Shown: piece by piece, positions 55,738-64,000 of the stretch
How positions within the stretch are numbered: position 1 is the stretch's first letter
How the letters are laid out: every line of letters begins with the position of its first letter
Assembly: GCA_024742305.1 (NCBI GenBank)
Contig: JANSYQ010000001.1
Span: 186,001-250,000, forward strand
DNA: 64,000 bases
Origin: a bacterium
GTDB lineage: Bacteria; Bacteroidota; Bacteroidia; Flavobacteriales_D; Crocinitomicaceae
Reading direction: 5' to 3'
The notes under the pieces: model-generated
The model's input: only the letters and a program-made list of their open reading frames with translations
Told to the model about the DNA's origin: nothing
Databases searched by the model: none
Made by a program: the position numbers and the translations under genes

Positions 55738-56877
55738 ATGAAAGAAATTCTCGCCTTCGTTTGCATCGTTTTTGGGATGCAAATCGCCCATGGACAACAA
55801 GTTATCAATGGCTCTATCACGCATGATGGCATGCAACGCGAATACATTTTGTACGTTCCGGCATCGTACAACGGAACAACAGCTGTTCCCCTTTTGTTCA
55901 ATTTTCACGGCTACACCAGCAATGCCAGTCAGCAATTAGTGTACGGCGATTTCCGTCCAATTGCCGATACAGCAGGGTTTCTGATTGTGCATCCGCAAGG
56001 CTCTTTGGACAATAATGGAACCACTCATTTCAACGTAGGATTTGGCGGCAGCTCTACCGATGATGTTGGGTTTACTTCTGACTTGTTAGATACCTTAATT
56101 GCTCAATATCAAATTGATGAGGATCGCGTTTATTCGACTGGCATGTCGAACGGTGGCTACATGAGTTTTCATTTGGCGTGTAATTTGAGCAGTCGATTTG
56201 CGGCTGTTGCCTCGGTTACAGGAGCTATGGTGCCAACGACATTGAACAATTGTGGTGCGACGCATACTACTCCAATTTTGCAAATTCACGGGACCAACGA
56301 TGGAACGGTTCCTTATGATGGCGATATATGGACCTCGTCCATTCCCGACGTTTTGGACCATTGGGTTACCTACAACAATTGCAATGCAACACCTGTCATT
56401 GAGCAAGTTCCGGATGCTGATCCAAGCGATGGCTCCACGGTAGAGCGATATTCTTACACGGATGCCAATGGATGCGTCTTGGTGAAACATTACAAAATCA
56501 CCAACGGAGGACACACCTGGCCGGGCAGCATTGTCAATTTGGGTGGCACCAATTACGATATCGACGCTTCACAAGAAGTTTGGGATTTCCTCTCACAATT
56601 TGATATCAATGGTGTGATTGGCAACTGTGAACCACTCGGACTAGATGAAACATCAAACGTGCAGCTTTCTGTTCTACCCAACCCTGCGAATAATGTATTG
56701 AACGTAGAAGGGTTGACTGAAGAAATGGAATTTCAGCTAATTACTCTTGAAGGAAAAGTGCTCCTGACAGGGAAAATTGGTCCATTGAACAATCAAGTTT
56801 CTGTTTCGAAAATTGCTGCAGGCAGTTATTTGTTGAAGGTGGGCAAGCAGACAATAGAGGTGGTTGTGAGACACTAG
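55738..56877 (+). CDS. T9SS-exported alpha/beta-hydrolase esterase (LpqC/PHB depolymerase-like)
   Basis: The 379-residue protein has a signal peptide (1-19) and an alpha/beta hydrolase domain (about 20-290) with LLFNFHGYTSN (oxyanion region), the nucleophile motif GMSNGGY (Ser about 142), GTNDGTVPYDG (catalytic Asp) and NGGHTWPGS (catalytic His). This is the pattern of feruloyl/acetyl-xylan esterases and PHB depolymerase-like proteins. The end (about 310-379: LSVLPNPANNVLNV) is a T9SS type A sorting domain. It therefore works outside the cell on polysaccharide esters or a polyester. Confidence 0.9.
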   Translation: MKEILAFVCIVFGMQIAHGQQVINGSITHDGMQREYILYVPASYNGTTAVPLLFNFHGYTSNASQQLVYGDFRPIADTAGFLIVHPQGSLDNNGTTHFNVGFGGSSTDDVGFTSDLLDTLIAQYQIDEDRVYSTGMSNGGYMSFHLACNLSSRFAAVASVTGAMVPTTLNNCGATHTTPILQIHGTNDGTVPYDGDIWTSSIPDVLDHWVTYNNCNATPVIEQVPDADPSDGSTVERYSYTDANGCVLVKHYKITNGGHTWPGSIVNLGGTNYDIDASQEVWDFLSQFDINGVIGNCEPLGLDETSNVQLSVLPNPANNVLNVEGLTEEMEFQLITLEGKVLLTGKIGPLNNQVSVSKIAAGSYLLKVGKQTIEVVVRH

Positions 56878-56890
56878 TTAAGAACCACAA

Positions 56891-57457
56891 ATGATTTTCA
56901 ATAAAAACATACTCCTATCCATTTCCGTTCTTCTTTCATTCTCGGTGATGCCTCAAGAGTCGATTCAAAAGTTGAAATTGAGGCAGAGTTTCGTAGACTC
57001 AATGCATATCGAAACTAGGGAGCATATTGTAATTGACAGCCTCACAAATTATTATAGAAAATTTGATGCTACTCAGTTAAACCAAGCTCAAAAGGACCTC
57101 GTGTTTTACTCCAATTTTTGCGATTCATTATTTGAGTACGACTTTGTTGACTTGATTACCAATCATTCAGACTTTATACTTGAACGTACAAAAAGTGTAA
57201 TTCTAAGGGTGCAGTGTGATTCAACCCTTGCTGCAATTGATAGCTTTCAGAAATTATGCCTCGAAATTGAACCTTATCTGCCCGAGGAAAACCTAGATTC
57301 AATCAACGAATTTTCCGCTAATCTTGATCAAGAATTGATCTCTAAAATTTACTATGTGATTTTAGAATTAGATATGTGGATATGCTGGCTACCGCGAGAC
57401 AAGGTATTGTCCGTTTACGATTACATAGCACGTAACAAGACGCTATTGTATGAATGA
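56891..57457 (+). CDS. Secreted or membrane-anchored helical protein, unknown
   Basis: The 188-residue protein begins with a hydrophobic segment (1-20, NKNILLSISVLLSFSV) that is a signal peptide or anchor. The rest is helical and acidic with two Cys (around 77 and 105) and no recognised family. It lies 14 bases after the esterase gene on the same strand and may be cotranscribed with it. The central helices weakly resemble DMP19/DUF4375-type domains, but this is not established. Confidence 0.55.
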   Translation: MIFNKNILLSISVLLSFSVMPQESIQKLKLRQSFVDSMHIETREHIVIDSLTNYYRKFDATQLNQAQKDLVFYSNFCDSLFEYDFVDLITNHSDFILERTKSVILRVQCDSTLAAIDSFQKLCLEIEPYLPEENLDSINEFSANLDQELISKIYYVILELDMWICWLPRDKVLSVYDYIARNKTLLYE

Positions 57458-57485
57458 AACGGTAAAAGCAGCTCATGGAATTTCG

Positions 57486-57493
57486 TAATTTCG
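57486..57493 (+). promoter_or_regulatory. Possible -7 element (TAATTTCG) for the MBOAT gene
   Basis: TAATTTCG, the same as before the multicopper oxidase gene, ends 24 bases before the TTG start at 57518. Confidence 0.4.
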
Positions 57494-57517
57494 TGCGACC
57501 GGAATTCAAGCGAAACA

Positions 57518-58927
57518 TTGAACTTTAGCAGCACCATATTTCTTCTTTGGTTTTTACCTGCCTTTTTGGTGTGCTATCACTTGGTGCCGCGCGTGGCGAA
57601 GAATTACACCATTCTTCTTTTCAGTTTGTTCTTCTATGCTTGGGGAGCGATGGATTTCGTGGGGATTTTACTCGTTGCAAGTGTTGCCAATTTCTACATC
57701 GTACGAAGCATGCACACAGCCGCAAGTCATCAAAAACGGTATTTGTTTGCATCAACTGTGCTCAACCTCGGATTGCTGCTCTACTTCAAATACGCCAATT
57801 TCTTTGTTGGAAACTTCAATGCTGCCCTAAAATCCATGGGGGTGGAAGAAGTGAGTTGGACCTCTGTAGCTCTGCCCATCGGAATTTCCTTCTACACTTT
57901 TCAAACAATTACTTACGCAGTTGATGTGTACCGGAAAGAGAACGAGCCTCTGCAAAAGCTCACCGATTACCTATTGTACATTCTTTCCTTCCCGCAAATG
58001 ATCGCTGGACCTATTGTTCGTTATGGAACGGTTGCGAAAGACATTACAGGTCGTAAGGAAGTCATTGATGACAAGTTGCTCGGATTCTATCGATTTTCCA
58101 TCGGACTGGCGAAAAAAGTGTTGATTGCCAATTATCTAGGTAAACAAGCCGACCTCATTATGGATGCCGACATCCACTGTATTGACGGATCTCAAGCATG
58201 GATTGGTATTCTCGCCTACACCTTCCAAATTTATTTCGATTTCGCGGGGTACTCCGACATGGCAATCGGAATGGGACGAATGATTGGCTTCAAGTTCCCT
58301 GAAAACTTCGACAGTCCGTATACTTCTAGGAGCATTACTGAATTTTGGCGCAGATGGCACATTACTTTGGGGAATTTCATGCGCGATTACCTCTACATTC
58401 CCTTGGGTGGAAACAAAAACCAATGGAAAAATCGCGTGTATGTGAATTTAACCGTGGTTTTCCTCATTTCCGGATTTTGGCACGGCGCATCATGGAACTT
58501 CGTTTTATGGGGAGCATTTCACGGACTTTTCCTAGTGCTAGATCGGCTTTTCCTAAAGAAATTCTTAGACAAAATAGGTCCGTTCGCCATCGTACTTACC
58601 TTCTTCGTAGTAATGATGGGCTGGGTATTCTTCCGCATCGAAAATGTAGATCATCTCATTGCTTACTTTGGAAAACTATTCGCCGGATCATGGTCGGAAA
58701 TTCATGTGATTTCTCAATTCTGGTTGCCACTTATTGTTGCAGTGATCTTCTCTTTCATCACCCTATTCGGATTCGGGAAGAAATTGGGACACTACTTCTT
58801 CAAAAAAGAACAGTTTTCAATCGTTGAACATGGTGCATTGACCCTTTCACTAGGACTTTTGTTCTACCTGTCAGTCAGTGTGGTTATCAGTTCTGGTTTT
58901 AATCCATTTATTTACTACAGATTCTGA
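57518..58927 (+). CDS. MBOAT O-acyltransferase (AlgI/DltB-like), TTG start
   Basis: The 469-residue protein starts at TTG (57518) with NFSSTIFLLWFLPAFLVCYHLVP, a standard MBOAT opening, so the non-ATG start is likely. It has about ten membrane helices. WHITLGNFMRDYLYIPLGG and the catalytic His322 in GFWHGASWN are present. MBOAT proteins move acetyl groups across the inner membrane for O-acetylation of an exopolysaccharide or other glycan. Its stop overlaps the next gene's start (TGATG) and the next gene is an AlgX-like SGNH protein, the usual partner. Confidence 0.93.
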   Translation: MNFSSTIFLLWFLPAFLVCYHLVPRVAKNYTILLFSLFFYAWGAMDFVGILLVASVANFYIVRSMHTAASHQKRYLFASTVLNLGLLLYFKYANFFVGNFNAALKSMGVEEVSWTSVALPIGISFYTFQTITYAVDVYRKENEPLQKLTDYLLYILSFPQMIAGPIVRYGTVAKDITGRKEVIDDKLLGFYRFSIGLAKKVLIANYLGKQADLIMDADIHCIDGSQAWIGILAYTFQIYFDFAGYSDMAIGMGRMIGFKFPENFDSPYTSRSITEFWRRWHITLGNFMRDYLYIPLGGNKNQWKNRVYVNLTVVFLISGFWHGASWNFVLWGAFHGLFLVLDRLFLKKFLDKIGPFAIVLTFFVVMMGWVFFRIENVDHLIAYFGKLFAGSWSEIHVISQFWLPLIVAVIFSFITLFGFGKKLGHYFFKKEQFSIVEHGALTLSLGLLFYLSVSVVISSGFNPFIYYRF

Positions 58928-60231
58928 TGGACAAAGCGAAAAATATCAAGCGATTATTGTTCGGCGGAATTTTGTTAGCGATTTCGGCACCCGTGCTGCT
59001 GACCTTGTTTCCGGTGATTGATTTCCATCCGTTGGAGGGATCTTTTGAGGAGAAGGAAAAGCCTGAATTGAATTTCAACGACCTGTATTCCGGTAAGTAC
59101 CAAAAGAAGATGGAGGAATACCTGAACGACAACACCGGCGGTCGACCGTACATGGTGCGCATCAACAATCAATGGGATTTTTGGTTGTTCAATAAGGCGA
59201 ATGCGAATGCTGTTGTAATTGGAAAAGACAATTATCTCTACGAGAAAAGCTACATAGACGCTTATTACGGAGATGATTTCATTGGAGATGATCTTGTTCG
59301 GGAGAAGATGCAGAAACTAGCCCAAGTTCGTGATACTTTGAACCGACGCGGCGTAGAAGTTTTGGTGGTTTTCGCCCCGGGGAAAGCGAGTTTCTTCCCT
59401 GAATATTTCCCCGATTATTTGAAACGAAGCAAGAAGCGATCAAACTACGATGCATACAGAGAGGCCTTCGAGCAATGTGAGGTCCCATTTATTGATTTTA
59501 GAGATTGGTTTGAGGAAAAGAAAGGAACGTTGGAATATCCATTATTTCCGAAAGGAGGTGTGCATTGGAGCAGCTACGGAGAAGTTTTGGCAGCCGATAG
59601 CTTGTTGCGATTCATGAATGAGCTGACCACCGAATCACAATTGAACACCATTCAAATTCAAGGAATAAAACGAAAAAATCGTGCGTACGATCGTGATGAA
59701 GACATTGAAGAATCCATGAACTTACTCTTCAATATTGATGACGGTGAGTTAGGATATCCACAGTATGTTCCTGTGAAGCACAGTGCTGAGCGAACAACGC
59801 GGGTTTTGACCATTGCCGACAGTTATTTTTGGGGCATTTACAATTGGGGAAGAAAAAGCTACCTCAACGATGGACCTTTTTGGTACTACAACCGTGAGAT
59901 GTACCCCGAAACCTATACCAAGCAAACGTTTGTGCAGGATTTGGTGGATTTAAGCTACGAAGTTGAGAAGAACGACTTGGTACTCATCATGTTCACAGAT
60001 GCCAATTTGAAAGATTTCGCCTACGATTTTATTGATCGTTTGCACGATGAGTATTGTTCGAACGGCCGAGAAGAGCGTGAAAAGCGCATTGCACAGATTA
60101 TCGAGGCGATTTACAACACACCTCAGTGGCTGGAGTCCATTAAAAAGCAAGCCAAGCAAGAAGGAATTCCATTAGAAGATGCCTTGCGAAAGAATGCTGT
60201 ATATACGATGATTCAAGAGAAAAAGCGCTAG
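58927..60231 (+). CDS. AlgX/AlgJ-like SGNH O-acetyltransferase partner
   Basis: The 434-residue protein has an N-terminal membrane helix (about 10-28) and a periplasmic SGNH-like domain with VVFAPGKASFFPEYF, GGVHWSSYGE (H213) and IADSYFWG (S299). In AlgX the His is preceded two residues earlier by Asp (DxH); here that position is Gly, as in many Bacteroidota homologues. It completes glycan O-acetylation with acetyl supplied by the MBOAT protein. The last codons lie in a palindromic repeat (see the repeat entry). Confidence 0.88.
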   Translation: MDKAKNIKRLLFGGILLAISAPVLLTLFPVIDFHPLEGSFEEKEKPELNFNDLYSGKYQKKMEEYLNDNTGGRPYMVRINNQWDFWLFNKANANAVVIGKDNYLYEKSYIDAYYGDDFIGDDLVREKMQKLAQVRDTLNRRGVEVLVVFAPGKASFFPEYFPDYLKRSKKRSNYDAYREAFEQCEVPFIDFRDWFEEKKGTLEYPLFPKGGVHWSSYGEVLAADSLLRFMNELTTESQLNTIQIQGIKRKNRAYDRDEDIEESMNLLFNIDDGELGYPQYVPVKHSAERTTRVLTIADSYFWGIYNWGRKSYLNDGPFWYYNREMYPETYTKQTFVQDLVDLSYEVEKNDLVLIMFTDANLKDFAYDFIDRLHDEYCSNGREEREKRIAQIIEAIYNTPQWLESIKKQAKQEGIPLEDALRKNAVYTMIQEKKR

Positions 60232-60454
60232 CTTTTGAAGGCCGAGCCAGGCGGGCGAGATAGCCGAGGGAAAAGCGTTAGCTTTTGAAAACGAATTGCT
60301 GGCGAAAGTGCATCTCGACAGGCTCGATGTACTTTCGTACCACAGCTCCATTTACTTTCATGCCACAGTTCGATGTACTTTCTTTATACAGGTCATTGTC
60401 TTAAATAGAACATCGAGCGGAGCCGAGATGCACTATTTGAGCTGAGATGTGCAA
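60221..60454. repeat. Intergenic cluster: 20-base direct repeat, three 23-bp tandem copies and an inverted repeat
   Basis: AAAAGCGCTAGCTTTT at 60221-60236, palindromic and containing the stop codon of the preceding gene, recurs as AAAAGCGTTAGCTTTT at 60271-60286. Then three imperfect 23-base units follow head to tail at 60323-60345, 60346-60368 and 60369-60391 (core TACTTTC and ACAG). An imperfect inverted repeat links 60310-60330 (catctcg/gctcgatgt) with 60410-60432. There is no gene in the 223-base gap. It has REP-like character. Confidence 0.65.
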
Positions 60455-61465
60455 TCAATGCTTATTTCTCGAAAGCTCGAATTTCCCGATTTTCAGAAGG
60501 AAACCGCCTTTTTTCTCTTCGGTTGCTTTACGACGTTTGAAATCAACATCTTTCTTCGACTTCTTGGCAATGAACGCCGTTATCGGCTCGATTGGATTCT
60601 CTAAATCTGGACCGAATGTTTGAATCGGAGTTGTCTTCTCCCAAGCGTAAGGCTCTCCCAGTTGAGGGCGTGAAGCTACATCTCCATCAATGCTCGCAGT
60701 TGAAATCTGAATATCTCCACGACGATCCATCGCGTTCAAACGAACCACCGGCTTCTTAGAAGAAGTGCCACCACCATGGGATGCATTGCCCGAATTCGTA
60801 CCTGCACTCGCTACGTAAACATTTGCCGACCCGTTATTATCTGAATCGCTGTTATCATTCACGGGTGTTACTTTCGTACCGTTGCCGTTTTTATTCCCTT
60901 GGTTTGAATTTTGGTTGCCATTCGTTTCCACCTGTGCTGTTCCATCCCATTCAACTGGGTTTACAGTTCCTTCGAAGGTATTGGTCATGAGCATGACAAC
61001 CACCACTGCTGCAGCGGCAACCGCTCCGGACATATACGGCCACAAGACAATTGTCTTACGTTGTTTCAAATTTGATTTCGCACCGTACACCACCGACTCG
61101 TCCGGTGTGAAGTATACGGCATTGTATCGACGGCGTGTTGCCTCCAACTTCTCGTCATTGGCAACTATCGTGTTCAATTCCGCTTTTTTCTCTTCTGTTA
61201 ACAACCCTTCTGCATCGGCGATCATGAAATGTTCCACGTTGTCTATTGCAATCGGTCCACTTTCATCTACCTGCTTTAGGTTCTGCTTTCCGCCGAAAGT
61301 TAAAGATTCTGCATCATCCAAGATCAACAGTTCTTCGTCCTCCATGCGGCATTCAGGGTGCTCTTCAAGAAACGCCAATAGCATCTTGGTATCTTCCTCA
61401 GAAAGATTCCCCTCCAAATAATCGAGGTAAAAGGCTTCGTAGTTAAATATGCTAATTCGTTCCAT
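60455..61465 (-). CDS. Anti-sigma factor-like membrane protein
   Basis: The 336-residue protein has a soluble N-terminal part (1-145) rich in acidic helices (MERISIFNYEAFYLDYLEGNLSEEDTKMLLAFLEEHP), one membrane helix (about 148-165) and a Ser/Asn/Gly-rich periplasmic tail (about 170-260) with the runs GNQNSNQGNKNGN and SGNASHGGGTSS. This is the layout of Bacteroidota anti-sigma factors. Its ATG overlaps the stop of the ECF sigma gene by one base (TAATG), so the pair is translationally coupled. It should hold the sigma factor at the membrane until a signal frees it. Confidence 0.8.
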   Translation of the reverse strand: MERISIFNYEAFYLDYLEGNLSEEDTKMLLAFLEEHPECRMEDEELLILDDAESLTFGGKQNLKQVDESGPIAIDNVEHFMIADAEGLLTEEKKAELNTIVANDEKLEATRRRYNAVYFTPDESVVYGAKSNLKQRKTIVLWPYMSGAVAAAAVVVVMLMTNTFEGTVNPVEWDGTAQVETNGNQNSNQGNKNGNGTKVTPVNDNSDSDNNGSANVYVASAGTNSGNASHGGGTSSKKPVVRLNAMDRRGDIQISTASIDGDVASRPQLGEPYAWEKTTPIQTFGPDLENPIEPITAFIAKKSKKDVDFKRRKATEEKKGGFLLKIGKFELSRNKH

Positions 61466-61947
61466 TATATTACTAAGTCTAATCGTTTGATGTACGCCTG
61501 CAAAGCCTTTCTAGCTCTGAAGATGTACACTTTTACTTGAGACGCGCTAAGTTCGGTAATCTCTGCAATCTCGTCATAACTGTACCCCTCATAATCGCGC
61601 AAAAGAATTACCGCCTTTTGCTTCTCAGGTAGTGTGTTGAGCGCTTCTTCCAAGACTTCTTTCAAATCGAAGTTGTCGTCTGCCGCTCCAGCCTGCTCCT
61701 GCGCATGCTCCATGTCTCCCGATCTTTTTTCCTTTTTGGACCAATCGATAATGGCATGATACGCCGTAGTGAACAAATAGGACTTCACTTTTTCAAAACT
61801 AATGTCCTCGTGTTTCTCCCACACCTTTGTGAAAGTTTCCTGAACGATATCGTTCGCTGACATCTCATTTTTAAGGTGCTTCATCGCAAATCGGAATATG
61901 TTATCCGAAAATTGATCGACCGAGATATTGTATTCTTTTACAGTCAT
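61465..61947 (-). CDS. ECF-type RNA polymerase sigma factor
   Basis: I start at the ATG at 61945-61947 (160 residues); the longer frame opening at 62118 lies mostly in the promoter region of lemA. Region 2 is at about 12-80 (DIVQETFTKVWEKHEDI and YLFTTAYHAIIDWSKK) and region 4 at about 105-155 (TLPEKQKAVILLRDYEGYSYDEIAEITELSASQVKVYIFRARKAL in pieces). It should direct RNA polymerase to a small regulon, with activity controlled by the coupled anti-sigma gene. Confidence 0.93.
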   Translation of the reverse strand: MTVKEYNISVDQFSDNIFRFAMKHLKNEMSANDIVQETFTKVWEKHEDISFEKVKSYLFTTAYHAIIDWSKKEKRSGDMEHAQEQAGAADDNFDLKEVLEEALNTLPEKQKAVILLRDYEGYSYDEIAEITELSASQVKVYIFRARKALQAYIKRLDLVI

Positions 61948-62047
61948 TTTGTTTTGCGTCTCATGGGTAAGACTGACGAGTTTCGAAAAAGTTACATCAA
62001 ACCTGAAAAAATATTTATCTTCATATAAATTTACGAAAAAAGACACA

Positions 62048-62611
62048 ATGACAGGATTACTTATAGCTGGCGGAATTGTACTGATAGTGGTGATTTGGTA
62101 CATATCAGCAAACAACAAATTGGTTCGTTTAAAGAATCGCAGAGAAAATGCCTTTGCCGATATTGACGTACAATTGAAACAACGTCACGATTTAATTCCA
62201 CAACTTCTTGGATCCGTGAAAGGATACATGGAGCACGAGGAAAAAGTATTAACACGCGTTACCGCGGCACGTTCAGGAGCTATGAGCGCTAGTTCAATTA
62301 ACGACAAAATTGCAGCGGAAGCTGAACTAGGAGCAGCCATGAGTGCGTTCAACATTCAGGTAGAGGCCTACCCAGACTTAAAAGCCAACAGCAACTTCAT
62401 GCAGTTGCAAGCAGAGATTTCTGATATCGAAAACAAACTAGCAGCAGTGCGTCGTTTCTTTAATTCAGCAACGCGCGAGTTAAACGATGCGATTGAATCC
62501 ATTCCGTCGAATATCGTTGCAAACATGAAAGGTATGAAGACAGAGCCAATGTTTGATTTGGGTACTGCACAACGTGCCGAAATGGACAAGGCTCCGGAAA
62601 TTAAATTCTAA
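62048..62611 (+). CDS. lemA: LemA-family protein
   Basis: I start at the ATG at 62048 (187 residues), which gives a leading membrane helix (4-24) and the LemA domain: NRRENAFADIDVQLKQRHDLIPQLL and ITSNFMQLQAEISDIENKLA-like helices. LemA proteins have an extracytoplasmic four-helix domain with unknown role; in some bacteria they accompany an M48 protease, as here. It diverges from the sigma gene with about 100 bases between. Confidence 0.92.
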   Translation: MTGLLIAGGIVLIVVIWYISANNKLVRLKNRRENAFADIDVQLKQRHDLIPQLLGSVKGYMEHEEKVLTRVTAARSGAMSASSINDKIAAEAELGAAMSAFNIQVEAYPDLKANSNFMQLQAEISDIENKLAAVRRFFNSATRELNDAIESIPSNIVANMKGMKTEPMFDLGTAQRAEMDKAPEIKF

Positions 62612-62619
62612 GAAACCGG

Positions 62620-63549
62620 ATGAAATACGTTGGTCTCGATACGCAGATTCGACGCAACAATAGGCGTTCGATACTGTTACTTCTCTCCTTTCCTCTGCTC
62701 ATATTGGCAGGAGTTTATGGCTTCTTCTTGTGGATACATCAAGGGAACTTTTATGCTGCTGGTTATGACTTTATGGTCACCATTCCCTTTGTTTTGGGCG
62801 GTGTAGCGATTTGGTTTCTTATTGCGTTTTCGAGTCATTCCACCATGATTCGTTTAGCGACGGGCTCCGAAACACTGGATCGAAAAAATAACATGCGCGT
62901 GTACAACCTCACGGAGAACCTGTGTATGTCGGTAGGGATGAAAATGCCCAAGCTGCGCATTATTGAATCCGATCAGTTGAATGCATTCGCCTCAGGAATC
63001 AATGAAAATACCTACACGGTAACGCTTACACGCGGAATCATTGAGAAGTTGAACGATCAGGAACTGGAAGGTGTAATTGCGCACGAATTGATGCACATTC
63101 GCAACCGAGATGTTCGCCTGTTGATCGTATCAATCATTTTCGTGGGTATTTTTTCCTTCGTGGTAAGCATTCTTTTCCGCAGCCTCTTGTTTGGTGGTGC
63201 AAGAAGACGCAATAACAAAGATGGTGGTGGACAGCTAATCATCATTGCCTTGGTAATTGCCGTGGTTGTTTACTTTCTTTCCATTTTGTTCCGATTTGCA
63301 TTATCTCGAAAACGGGAGTACATGGCAGATGCAGGAGCCGCAGACATGACAAGAAACCCGATGGCGTTGGCGAGTGCCCTCCGAAAAATAAGTGGTAATT
63401 CGAACGTTGATGTAAACAGTGATGAAGTCAAACAAATGTTCATTGATAATGGCCCAGCCGAAAACGAAGCAGGGTTCTCAGGTCTTTCCGGCTTGTTTGC
63501 AACGCACCCACCGATCATGAAGCGCGTTCAGTTTTTGGAGAATATGTAA
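62620..63549 (+). CDS. M48 family zinc metalloprotease (HtpX-like)
   Basis: The 309-residue protein has helices near 18-38 and 50-70, then the peptidase core with the zinc site HELMH at 155-159 (AHELMHIRNRD), followed by two helices (about 170-190 and 205-225) and the downstream Glu in KREYMADAGA. It is of the HtpX type, an inner membrane protease for quality control of membrane proteins. It starts 8 bases after lemA, and the pair forms an operon ended by the terminator at 63605. Confidence 0.92.
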   Translation: MKYVGLDTQIRRNNRRSILLLLSFPLLILAGVYGFFLWIHQGNFYAAGYDFMVTIPFVLGGVAIWFLIAFSSHSTMIRLATGSETLDRKNNMRVYNLTENLCMSVGMKMPKLRIIESDQLNAFASGINENTYTVTLTRGIIEKLNDQELEGVIAHELMHIRNRDVRLLIVSIIFVGIFSFVVSILFRSLLFGGARRRNNKDGGGQLIIIALVIAVVVYFLSILFRFALSRKREYMADAGAADMTRNPMALASALRKISGNSNVDVNSDEVKQMFIDNGPAENEAGFSGLSGLFATHPPIMKRVQFLENM

Positions 63550-63604
63550 GTGAATTTTGAATGATGAATTAGAAATTAGGAATTGGTTCATCGTAGATAT
63601 TAGG

Positions 63605-63634
63605 CGACCGGATCAAGTTGATTCGGTCGTTTTT
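63605..63634 (+). terminator. Rho-independent terminator after the M48 protease gene
   Basis: CGACCG (63605-63610) pairs with CGGTCG (63624-63629), with an inner stem ATCAA/TTGAT (63612-63616 with 63618-63622); TTTTT follows. Confidence 0.85.
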
Positions 63635-63732
63635 CATTGTATCCGTCCTGACTGTTTTCACAAAAAATCCCAATTTGCTTTTGTTATTCCGATAAATAAT
63701 TCAACTTTGCATTACAAAGTACTTTTATCTCT

Positions 63733-64000
63733 ATGGAAAAAGACACGCAGCATTTAGAGCAATTGGCAGAAATTCGGGACATTATGAACAAGTCCACCCG
63801 GTTTTTATCGCTCAGTGGTTTATCAGGAGTTGTAGCAGGTGTTGCTGCAATTGGCGGTGCTTGGGCAGCGTACGACTATCTTGGCAAGCACGCAATTGGG
63901 CTCAACGTATACACTACAGATCGTGCCGACATGATTCAATTCTTTTTGTTAGATGCATTCATAGTATTGGCAGTTGCTGTTGGTTTTGGAAGCATTTTCA
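63733..64000 (+). CDS. Membrane protein, 3' end beyond window
   Basis: The ATG at 63733 opens a frame that stays open to the right edge (89 codons visible). The N-terminal 20 residues are polar with a short helix (KDTQHLEQLAEIRDIMNKSTRF). Two membrane helices follow (about 27-45 and 70-88). The beginning resembles a frequent Bacteroidota membrane protein ('...IRxMMxRSTRFxSLSGLSGV'), function unknown. Confidence 0.7.
   Translation, partial: MEKDTQHLEQLAEIRDIMNKSTRFLSLSGLSGVVAGVAAIGGAWAAYDYLGKHAIGLNVYTTDRADMIQFFLLDAFIVLAVAVGFGSIF

Overview
The window reads as one contiguous chromosome segment of a Bacteroidota bacterium, most likely Flavobacteriales close to Crocinitomicaceae/Cryomorphaceae (inference). 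The evidence is three secreted proteins with type IX secretion (T9SS) type A sorting domains (9576-10679, 33210-34901, 55738-56877), many lipoproteins, several -7 elements of the Bacteroidota type (TAnnTTTG or TAnnTTCG), weak ribosome binding sites with several apparent TTG/GTG starts, and family content such as DUF6438, Omp28-related, PorT-like barrel, DUF4350 and DUF2891 proteins. No tRNA, rRNA, CRISPR array or insertion sequence was recognised.

1-18.1 kb is mostly housekeeping and envelope functions: a large YwqK/MORN-type repeat protein cut by the left edge, a KtrA/TrkA potassium-channel regulator, a trans-sulfuration enzyme, an exported DNase I-fold phosphoesterase, a 1,117-residue superfamily 1 helicase, a T9SS NHL-propeller protein, small lipoproteins, DNA polymerase I and a CBM9-plus-glycosyl-hydrolase-like protein.

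18.3-27.0 kb is the most unusual part. After an orphan LuxR-type response regulator comes a run of minus-strand genes: a large protein of unknown family (1,140 residues), a terminator hairpin, an 838-residue protein ending in a C39/papain-like Cys-His-Asp domain, a translationally coupled small protein that looks like its immunity partner, a YrhB/Imm35-like small protein, another small unknown and a 201-residue GyrB-type ATPase domain whose nucleotide-binding residues are mostly lost. I read this as a polymorphic-toxin cassette with an unusual carrier gene. A second probable effector lies at 35000-35968: an N-terminus like cargo of extracellular contractile injection systems followed by a beta-beta-alpha-metal nuclease motif.

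27.3-48.2 kb returns to ordinary genes: an Omp28-related lipoprotein and porin-like barrel, cysS, two tandem HTH paralogues, two GT-C membrane glycosyltransferases, a T9SS multicopper oxidase, aspS, an acyl-CoA carboxylase subunit, a decayed leucine-rich-repeat gene with two in-frame TAA codons, corA, and a dps operon whose third gene carries a kinase-like residue pattern.

48.4-55.6 kb is the conserved SpoIIM-DUF4129-DUF4350-MoxR-DUF58 operon on the minus strand, here with two enlarged, apparently fused members. 55.7-60.2 kb carries a T9SS esterase, an unknown secreted protein and an MBOAT/AlgX-like O-acetylation pair. 60.4-64 kb has an ECF sigma/anti-sigma pair divergent from lemA and an M48 protease, and a membrane protein cut by the right edge. 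Several intergenic gaps (38.0-38.5, 40.1-40.2, 48.2-48.5 and 60.2-60.5 kb) hold short palindromes or tandem repeats instead of genes.
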